Source of the DNA: CS4-C045 sp963844115
GTDB taxonomy: Bacteria > Planctomycetota > Planctomycetia > Pirellulales > UBA7805
Direction of reading: 5' to 3'
NCBI GenBank assembly: GCA_963844115.1
Contig: CAWJNN010000010.1
Coordinates: forward strand, 32,341-96,340
DNA length: 64,000 nucleotides
Below the pieces are notes generated by a model. The model had not been told where the DNA came from. It saw nothing but the letters and a program-made list of their open reading frames with translations, and did no database searches. The position numbers and the translations under genes were made by a program. Below, piece after piece: positions 58,117 through 64,000 of this stretch. Numbering within the stretch: position 1 is the first letter of the stretch; the number at the start of each line of letters is the position of its first letter.

Positions 58117-58680
58117 CTAGACAATAACGCTGGTCAAAGCGAGAAAGTCGCGATCGTTACGAAGCGGATCAAAGTCTGGTTCTTCGTCGATCAGCAGACG
58201 GTACGAATCATCAATTTCCAGCGCCTCGCCAAGATATTCAAGCACGCGATCTTTTTCGCCGCTCAAACTCCAATAGCACGCCAGATTGTAATGCAACAGG
58301 GCGTTACCCGGATCGGTAGCCAAGGCGGCATCCAGAGCGCGAATCGCAAGGTTCAATCGACCCGTTCGCTTGTAGCACCAGCCGACGGCCAGCCAGATAT
58401 GAATGTCGTCCGGCGAACGCTTGGCGGCAACCAGCAGCGGAACCAGCGCTTCCTCGTAACGTTCCAACGAACGCAACGCCTCGCCCTTGATATAGGCGGC
58501 GTGCCCTAACAGTTGATTGTGGTCTTCCGCTTCTCCCGGATCAGTCGCATCACCCCCGGTCAAACGGCTGACAACATCCACGCGCTCGGCAATCGCCAGC
58601 GCATGCTCGTACATCCCCAGCTCTAAATAGCCTTCGGCCTGACGAATCAACTGCTGTTGCTGATGGCGGTGCACGCTCAT
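58117..58680 (-). CDS. TPR protein
   Basis: 187 residues with at least three TPR units (GYLELGMYEHALAIAERVD, AYIKGEALRSLERYEEALVPLLVAAKR, WCYKRTGRLNLAIRALDAALATDPGN, YYNLACYWSLSGEKDRVLEYL-type). No signal peptide, so probably cytoplasmic. It ends 61 bases before the DUF6677-like start on the same strand. Confidence 0.85.
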   Translation of the reverse strand: MSVHRHQQQQLIRQAEGYLELGMYEHALAIAERVDVVSRLTGGDATDPGEAEDHNQLLGHAAYIKGEALRSLERYEEALVPLLVAAKRSPDDIHIWLAVGWCYKRTGRLNLAIRALDAALATDPGNALLHYNLACYWSLSGEKDRVLEYLGEALEIDDSYRLLIDEEPDFDPLRNDRDFLALTSVIV

Positions 58681-59660
58681 GTCACTGTTAACAGGTTATC
58701 GTTACAAAGTTGTCGTTACCAGGTTACTGGCGAACCAATGGATCCCACTGGCGTTAGGGCTGATCAGAGGAAAGAACAGCCTAGCCATTGCCTCTACCTA
58801 TATTCTAACCGGTGATTCGCAACGGGGACGATTTTTTTAGGGCCTTAAGCCACAACTACCAATATCAACACATTTAAGACATGCCGCGTTGGCGTGTCAA
58901 TCGAACGATCGATGGTATGCGTCGGAGTTTACGTTGAGCGAAACTCTGACGGCGATGAGGCGCGATTAGCGGTCTGGACCCTCACTTCTGACCTGTTCCC
59001 ATGTGGAAAAAATCCATCATCGGACCGTTCACGTTGCCCAGTCGCCACATTCGATTTGCGCCCCGCAGACCCGTCGCGAACGATAAGTAATTCCTTCGCT
59101 AAGACTTACCAGCGGAACGCGTCACCTCCAATCCCCAGGGCCCGTGAAATGCTCTTCAAAGACTCTGGATGGATCCGCTTCAACAGTCGCCCTATCCGCC
59201 TGCTGCGCCATGCTCACTGTTCGCAATCTTGGGTTCCTTGCCGCCGCCGTCGCCGCGTTTACCACATCCAGCTTTCTGCTGGCTGGAACGCCGGGCGTCG
59301 AAACGGCAACTCAGCCGGCCGCCCGACCCTTTCTGGCTGCCATCCATCCGGGGATCTTTGCGCTCTTCCAACTGCTAGCGTCGCTGTTCGCCCTCGTCGC
59401 CTTTGCACCCCGCCGCTAAAGCACAACGTGCAGGCCGCCGCCAAAGCGCAACGTGATTCTCTCACAGAGGTTGCATCTCGTCAGAAAAAACCTGCACGGA
59501 TTTTCGCCGTAGTCCCCACTATTACAATGGGGCCCGCTATTACGAAGGCACTTCGTTCCCGCGACGCCGTCAAGTTCCCGCGATGCGTTGGGTCAACGCG
59601 GACCACCTACTGGACGGGCGCGAAACAACCCGGCGCGAAACCAATTATTGGAGTCATGTG
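58681..59660. other. Long spacer, mostly non-coding
   Basis: Nearly 1 kb without a gene I can defend. A long plus-strand open frame spans it (58894-59661), but its composition is Arg/Ser/Pro-rich with no domain, so I treat it as chance. Short direct echoes of GTTA-C-AGGTTA occur at 58682-58725. The only candidate gene is the small frame at 59210-59419. Confidence 0.5.
59210..59419 (+). CDS. Possible small membrane protein
   Basis: 69 codons, MLTVRNLGFLAAAVAAFTTS start, with two hydrophobic stretches (res 8-26 and 46-66) separated by a Thr/Ala/Pro-rich linker. The hydrophobic pattern is better than chance-looking frames nearby, but there is no ribosome binding site that decides and I do not recognise the protein. 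Confidence 0.35.
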   Translation: MLTVRNLGFLAAAVAAFTTSSFLLAGTPGVETATQPAARPFLAAIHPGIFALFQLLASLFALVAFAPRR

Positions 59661-61058
59661 ATGCGACTGACCCTGCGAACGCTATTGGCGTATTTGGACG
59701 ACATTCTGGAACCGGGGGATCGCCAGAGCCTGGAACAGAAGATTCAGGAAAGCGGATATGCCAAAAAATTGATCGAGCGGACGCGAGACGTCGTCATACG
59801 AGGCCAGCTCAGTGCTCCAACCGTTGTCGGTCGCGGTGTCGTCCGCGACGCCAATTCCGTTGCCGAATACCTGGACAATACGATGGCGCCCGAACAGGTC
59901 CAGGAGTTTGAACGCGTCTGCCTGGAGTCGGACGTTCACCTGGCCGAGGTCACCGGCTGTCACAATGTATTGACGATCGTCCTGGGCCAGCCCGCTCACG
60001 TCACAACCAGCATGCGCGAGCGCATGTACCGTTTGAATGAAGGCACGGTGATGCGACTGAGCGATATGGCCAGCGCACCGGCCGAGGAATCGGCCTCCGA
60101 CGCCGTCGGCACCGCTTCCCAAGATACCCCACCACCGTCGTCCGTCGACACGAAAACGACAAAGGCTGCCGAACCAACGGCGGCCGTTGCCCCGCCCCCA
60201 ACCACCGCTATCGGCTCGCCTCAAATTCAACCGGCACAATCGTCCAACTCCCGCTTCTGGCTGGCGATGGTATCGACCGCCGCCGTGGCGGCCGCTGTTA
60301 CCGGGATTCTCTTTCTGGTGTTCGAGCGTTTTTCCGGTGACAGTAATGCGCCGCAGGTTGCCGACAAGCAAGAAGTCAACGACCCCCACGTACCTGGTGG
60401 CATTCCTCCGGCCAATCCCGTTGACGAATCGTCCGCTCAGCATCCTCCCGTTGCCGACAACGATGCCCCGACCATCGGCGAACCGCCTTTGGCGCTGGAC
60501 AAGTCGCCTGATGACACAGTACCTGAAAACACAGCGCCTGATAACACAGCGCCTGATAACACAGCGCTTGATAACACAGCGCCTGACGACGCGACTGAGT
60601 CAACCATCGACGATTTATCGGTTCCGCCAACCTCACCAGCTGCGACCGATCAAGACGGAGCTGTATTATCGGCGCCGTTCAGAATGCAGATCCACCCGTC
60701 GAGTCGCCCGACGCGGCGGCGCACCCGATCGTGGAACCACGGGTTTCAACGGACGAGCCGCCCGCGACCAACGCTTCGCCCACCCCCGCCCCTGCCCCTG
60801 CCCCCACCCCCGCCCCTGCCCCCACCCCCGCCCTGCCCCTGCCCCCATCCCCGCTCCGGCCCCCGCTCCCGCCCCACCCGATGCAAGCGACTTGACGGAT
60901 GAGACGGCCGAACCTGCGGAAGCTGCCGTGGTGGGCAGATTGCTGTCCGAGGATCAAGTCTTGCTGCGAACGGATCGGGAAATGGAGACGATTATGCGTT
61001 TGCCGAAGCAGGCGGATTTAAAAGTCGGCGATCGTTTAATCGCACTGCCGGCTTTTCG
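59661..61058 (+). CDS. Anti-sigma/FecR-like membrane protein, 3' end lost (two frame changes)
   Basis: Starts at ATG 59661 with TTGGAG seven bases upstream. The N-terminal ~125 residues hold two copies of a module (LLAYLDDILEPGDRQSLEQ and VAEYLDNTMAPEQVQEFER), a zinc-free anti-sigma-like fold I know from many planctomycete membrane proteins. Then come a Pro/Thr linker, one helix (MVSTAAVAAAVTGILFLVF, ~res 208-227), an Asp/Asn/Thr repeat (TAPDNTAPDNTALDNTAP), an Ala-Pro run, and the start of a beta domain (LLSEDQVLLRTDREMETIMR, ADLKVGDRLIALPAF). The frame changes near 60678-60683 (GGCGCCG) and near 60830 in the Ala-Pro run. The gene stops at the chimeric join. Confidence 0.75.
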
Positions 61059-61062
61059 TATT
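61050..61062. other. Chimeric join 1 (planctomycete to proteobacterial-like DNA)
   Basis: Left of here the frame codes for the planctomycete beta domain (GDRLIALPAFR); right of here a different frame codes for the middle of an M16 peptidase (YFVARNAVLAIVGDIDR). Both genes are cut internally and base composition drops from G+C-rich to near balanced. A short TTCGT occurs on both sides and could have mediated a false join. Confidence 0.75.
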
Positions 61063-61790
61063 TCGTGGCCCGCAATGCAGTGCTGGCCATAGTCGGAGAT
61101 ATTGATCGCACCCATGCCGAAGCAGTGGCTGCGATGATCGGTAAGGACCTGCCTGCTGGTGAACCCGCACCTGAACTACAGGCAGTAAAAGCACTGCAGT
61201 CACAGCAGCTCATCCAGATTCCCTTTCCTTCTAAACAGGCCCATGTTTATCTGGGACAGCCAGGAATTCGTCGTGACGATCCAGACTATTTTCCTCTCTA
61301 TGTGGGTAATCATATTCTCGGGGGTAGTGGCTTTAGTTCCCGACTGGTCAAGGAGGTTCGAGTCAAGCGGGGACTGTCTTATAGTATTTACAGTTACTTT
61401 CTTCCGCAGAAAGTGAGAGGACCTTTTGAGGTTGTGTTGCAGACTCGCGTAGACCAGGCCCATAAAGCGACTGATTTGGTCAAGGAGACGATAGCGCGAT
61501 TTGTAGAGAATGGGCCCAGTGGGGCGGAGCTGGAGGCCTCTATCAAGAATATTACGGGAGGGTTTCCGCTACGCATCGATAGCAATTCCGACATCGTTGC
61601 CTACTTGGCGGTGATCGGTTTCTACCGTCTGCCTCTGGATTATCTGGATACCTTCAATGACAAAATTAAGGCTGTGAGTACACAGGCGATATTGCAGGCC
61701 TTCAAGCACCAGGTCGATATTGACAGAATGGTCACGGTGATTGTAGGCGGAGATTCAGAGCAGAAGGTTGATTTCTCAGAGGATGGCTAG
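61059..61790 (+). CDS. M16 zinc peptidase, C-terminal half (5' truncated)
   Basis: The ~243 remaining residues begin YFVARNAVLAIVGDIDRTHAE, which is the junction of the two M16 halves, and continue with the non-catalytic domain: HVYLGQPGIRRDDPDYFPLYVGNHILGGSGFSSRLVKEVRVKRGLSYSIYSYF. The HxxEH active site is missing because the left part was lost at the join. Such pitrilysin-like genes precede rsmD in many gammaproteobacteria, as here. Confidence 0.85.
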   Translation, partial: YFVARNAVLAIVGDIDRTHAEAVAAMIGKDLPAGEPAPELQAVKALQSQQLIQIPFPSKQAHVYLGQPGIRRDDPDYFPLYVGNHILGGSGFSSRLVKEVRVKRGLSYSIYSYFLPQKVRGPFEVVLQTRVDQAHKATDLVKETIARFVENGPSGAELEASIKNITGGFPLRIDSNSDIVAYLAVIGFYRLPLDYLDTFNDKIKAVSTQAILQAFKHQVDIDRMVTVIVGGDSEQKVDFSEDG

Positions 61791-62376
61791 GCGCAGCCAC
61801 GGATCGAACAGAAATAAATATGTACTGAGAATCATCGGTGGTCAGTGGCGAAGACGTCAGTTGGTTTTTGCGGACATTCCGGGTCTGCGACCCACCGGTG
61901 ACAGGATACGCGAGACATTGTTCAATTGGCTGCAGCCCACAATTCCAGGGAGTTGTTGCCTTGATCCTTTTGCTGGTAGTGGTGCACTGGGTTTTGAGGC
62001 GGCCTCCCGTGGTGCGAATAAGGTTGTGATGTTGGATGTGAGTGTCGAGGCAGTTCACCATTTGAAAACACAGGCGACGCGTCTTGGTGCTAACCAGGTC
62101 TATATAGAGCAGGCCGATGCTCTGCACTGGTTAAAGAGTTGTTCTCGAGGCTTTGATATCATCTTTCTCAATCCCCCTTTCAGACAAGATCTCCTTGATA
62201 AGACGGTTTTTATCCTGCGTCATAAAGGGCTCAGAGAGGGGACCCGAATCTATCTGGAAACAGAGGCCAATAGGCCGATGCTAGAGTTGCCCCCAGAATG
62301 GGAGTATTTACGCAACGGCGAGGCCGGTCAGGTGAGGTATTCACTTGCTACAGTGGTGAGTACAGCCAGAGCATAG
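61783..62376 (+). CDS. rsmD: 16S rRNA (guanine966-N2)-methyltransferase
   Basis: A 197-residue RsmD: LRIIGGQWRRRQLVFADIPGLRPTGDRIRETLFNWLQP at the N-terminus, SAM site CCLDPFAGSGALGFEAASRGA, and catalytic NPPF (IIFLNPPFRQDLL). ATG 61783 overlaps the end of the M16 gene by eight bases. The M16-rsmD order and the codon use point to a gammaproteobacterium. Confidence 0.95.
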   Translation: MARRSHGSNRNKYVLRIIGGQWRRRQLVFADIPGLRPTGDRIRETLFNWLQPTIPGSCCLDPFAGSGALGFEAASRGANKVVMLDVSVEAVHHLKTQATRLGANQVYIEQADALHWLKSCSRGFDIIFLNPPFRQDLLDKTVFILRHKGLREGTRIYLETEANRPMLELPPEWEYLRNGEAGQVRYSLATVVSTARA

Positions 62377-62417
62377 AGGATAAGTCTGCAAACCCGATCC
62401 TAACGCCTTTGGTTGTT

Positions 62418-62585
62418 TATACCCATGACGAATGAGTTTTCAGGACACATAGCACGTCGCCTTTGCCGCATAGCCGCGTTAGAACACGAAAACCATAAGA
62501 ATAACTATGCCTTACGTGTTCTGCCTTGCTCTGCGACAAATCCGACGCACTCTCTGCACCCGAAAACCCATCCGTCATGGGTATA
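62418..62585. mobile_element. MITE-like palindromic element
   Basis: A 168-bp element ending in 24-bp terminal inverted repeats that match at 22 positions (TATACCCATGACG-ATG-GTTTTC at 62418-62441 and 62562-62585). The inner arms stay alignable for another ~35 bases (the AGAACACG segments), so nearly the whole element is an imperfect palindrome. It has no gene. Flanking TTTA/TTAA bases may reflect a target duplication. It lies in the intergenic space behind rsmD, in the proteobacterial part. Confidence 0.7.
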
Positions 62586-62799
62586 TTAAATATATTACTC
62601 CTTTTACTTGCTTGCTTACTTGTAGCGTTATAGAGTCGAATCACAGAAAACAGGTCCTAGGAGCTGTTTTTTTTGTGTCTATAAAAACCTTTCAAATTTG
62701 TCCTATAAGTATGTTAACTTAACAGTTATACACAACTATCCATGAATGGCCGGATGTTGCTTATAATACTAGCTACTGTACTATCACCTCATTCTATGT

Positions 62800-63308
62800 A
62801 TGCCGATGGAAGATGCGTTGAGTAGGGCAGGATTAGTAAGATCCAAAGACTTCCTGGGCCGCTTTATCCTGTTGACGTCGTTATTTGTCTCCCTGTTGCT
62901 CATCGTCTATGCAGAGGTAAGCCAACGTGAGTTCTTAAACCACCATCGAGAGCTTGCAGAAAAGGCCACGGAGGGGACCAGTAGGCTCATCAGTCTATAC
63001 CTTGAGGGAAAAGTATAGGGAATTATCCCTATTTTCCTCTGAACATTTACGGCTCATTAGTGGTCTAGCGGCAGATCCGATGGATGATGAAAGTTATCAG
63101 CGCTTGCAGGACAAGGTCGCTGAGTATTTTCCGGATTATCTGGCGTTTACCATAGCGACACAAAAGGGAGAGGTACTGGTGGATGACTTCGACGGTCACA
63201 TCGAAGAGGTCTGTGTCAATGATATCCGGGGTTTTTATAAAGACAGGAGAGCTCCGCCAGTTTTCATCCATCCCAATCCGCTTGCCTATCATTATGACAT
63301 CATGGTCA
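62800..63308 (+). CDS. Membrane sensor protein N-terminus (frame change, 3' truncated)
   Basis: Begins MPMEDALSRAGLVRSKDF with a first membrane helix (FILLTSLFVSLLLIVYAEV), then after a frame change near 63000-63005 an extracytoplasmic helix-rich region (REKYRELSLFSSEHLRLISGL) and a PAS/Cache-like segment (FPDYLAFTIATQKGEVLVDDFDGHIEEVC, NPLAYHYDIMV). This is the usual front end of a membrane histidine kinase or diguanylate cyclase, but the output domain is lost at the join near 63308. ATG 62806 is an alternative start. Confidence 0.65.
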
Positions 63309-63417
63309 GTTGGGGGGAGCTGAATGCCGGCGTCGGACTGGTCGATGCAGCTGGTTGTGCACCAGCAAGCTGGGGCGCGGCGAGGACAAACAGACTCAGG
63401 GCAAGCAGGCGTTTCAC
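63309..63417 (-). CDS. Signal-peptide fragment of an exported protein
   Basis: From GTG 63417 on the minus strand: KRLLALSLFVLAAPQLAGAQ, a clear signal peptide with an AGA-Q cleavage site, then PAASTSPTPAFSSPQL, cut at the join near 63308. Composition is much richer in G+C than the sensor gene it abuts. Nothing more can be said about its role. Confidence 0.55.
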
Positions 63418-63475
63418 GGCTAAACCATACGATGTCAGCCGCCGAAAATCTAAGATTTCGCAGCCGAGGTGAACC

Positions 63476-63660
63476 TCAACGTGGCCTTGGTCGCACCACG
63501 TCGCGATCAAGCACGGTTTTGCGGCCATCTTGGCCGGCCACTCGAATCGCATCGTCGCACAGGGCCCGTACATGTTCGGACAACATATCGGCCACGCCGT
63601 CGCTGCAGTTCATGCCACTGCGGTCGCGAATGTACTTTTTCATCTTCGACACAACGATCA
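63476..63660 (-). CDS. Bacterial histone-fold protein (5' end uncertain)
   Basis: About 60 residues: LIVVSKMKKYIRDRSGMNCS, then DGVADMLSEHVRALCDDAIR and DGRKTVLDRDVVRPRPR. This matches the histone-fold (DUF1931/NFYB-HAP5-like) small proteins of bacteria, which pair a helix-strand-helix fold like archaeal histones. The normal N-terminus (about MADLIVVSK) is not complete: upstream of LIVVSK the sequence becomes the end of a cytochrome frame within a few bases, at GCGCTGATCG, suggesting another false join. Start codon therefore unknown. Confidence 0.7.
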
Positions 63661-64000
63661 GCGCTGCAGGTAATCGGCAATGTCGAGGGCACGCGGGTCG
63701 TAGCGCAGGTGTTCCGGCCGCTTGGCCTGACACGATTGACGTGCGCCGGATTGTTCAGCGCGTGGTGGCAGTCGGTGCACTGCAGCTGGCGCTCGGCATG
63801 GATGTCCCAGGATCGATGTAAGGCCCGACTTGTTGGCCAGGTTGACGCCCGATGCATTGATACGCTGCGATGCCACCACCTGCCCGGTCGTCGCCGTCTG
63901 CGGGTAGTCCAGGTCGCAGGCGTTGACCAGCAGCGGCGTGTCGCCGGCCGCATGCACCTGACCATGGCAGGCGTCGCAATTGGCGTTGGTCGGGTCCTGA
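63661..64000 (-). pseudogene. Multiheme c-type cytochrome fragment (frame changes, open at window end)
   Basis: On the minus strand from 64000: DPTNANCDACHGQVHAAGDT with one CxxCH heme site, INASGVNLANKSGLTS, then in a second frame AERQLQCTDCHHALNNPAH with another CxxCH, and in a third frame QAKRPEHLRYDPRALDIADYLQR. Two frame changes in 340 bases point to low-quality sequence at the contig end. It is the N-terminal or middle part of a periplasmic multiheme cytochrome; the true ends lie elsewhere. Confidence 0.65.

Noticed and set aside
58894..59661. Open frame of 255 codons as a real gene
   Set aside because: Arg/Ser/Pro-rich composition without domains, no clear ribosome binding site, and it overlaps the true start region of the next gene in the same frame; it reads like a chance frame in G+C-rich DNA.
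61050..64000. Genomic island acquired by horizontal transfer
   Set aside because: Genes on both sides of each break are cut internally, no integrase, att site or tRNA is present, and there are three different breaks in 3 kb; assembly chimerism explains this better.

Overview
The first ~61 kb reads as one planctomycete chromosome segment, most likely from the Pirellulales/Planctomycetales. Marks of this are a TIGR03009-type secreted protein, a PEP-CTERM tail, a DUF6677-like membrane protein, many exported proteins with repeats, LamG and HEAT/TPR proteins, and two subunits (FhcA, FhcC) of the tetrahydromethanopterin-linked formyltransferase/hydrolase complex. I see no rRNA, tRNA or CRISPR array.

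Layout. 0.4-7.5 kb: argH; a HEAT-repeat protein translationally coupled to a sigma-54 activator; a CcsA/HemX-like membrane protein coupled to hemA. 7.6-15.8 kb: DinB-like protein, fhcA, M48 peptidase, class-C acid phosphatase lipoprotein, LamG protein, PfkB sugar kinase, sugar isomerase/epimerase. 15.8-21.6 kb: a mobile-element island with a DDE transposase and a diverged partial tandem copy, a group II intron 3' remnant, an LRR protein, and a REP-associated tyrosine transposase (RAYT) bounded by 27-bp inverted repeats and arrays of short TGACCCC-tagged repeats. 21.6-25.9 kb: NfeD protease-like protein, short NfeD and flotillin FloA. 26-34.3 kb: TIGR03009 protein, glycosyltransferase, a very large GHL-like secreted protein and a DUF6807-like protein. 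34.3-40.2 kb: HIT, Trm112, two membrane proteins, a degenerate GspE-like ATPase, PilT and HisF. 40.3-47.3 kb: two MoeA paralogues (one with a fused periplasmic-binding-like domain), FhcC, MobA and a siroheme sulfite/nitrite reductase. 47.4-58.7 kb: TPR proteins, an ABC transporter, a PEP-CTERM protein, TrkH/TrkA, a thioredoxin-like ferredoxin and small membrane proteins. 59.7-61.05 kb: a FecR/anti-sigma-like membrane protein that is cut off.

Near 61.06 kb the sequence jumps, inside two unrelated reading frames, to proteobacterial-looking DNA (M16 peptidase C-terminal half, rsmD, a 168-bp MITE-like palindrome, a membrane sensor N-terminus). Near 63.31 kb it jumps again to GC-rich DNA on the minus strand (a signal-peptide protein, a histone-fold protein, a multiheme cytochrome fragment). 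I read these as assembly chimeras, so the last ~3 kb should not be assigned to the planctomycete.

About 18 frame changes interrupt otherwise well-conserved genes in the first 61 kb, including genes rarely lost (argH). Twelve of them lie at or next to a GCGC tetramer, which points to systematic sequencing or base-calling error rather than real gene decay. I annotate such genes across the shift as one gene. The most interesting biology is the RAYT island with modular TGACCCC tails, the coupled HEAT/pseudo-receiver and sigma-54 activator pair, the GspE-like protein lacking the Walker A lysine next to PilT, and the MoeA/MoeA-PBP/FhcC/MobA cluster.
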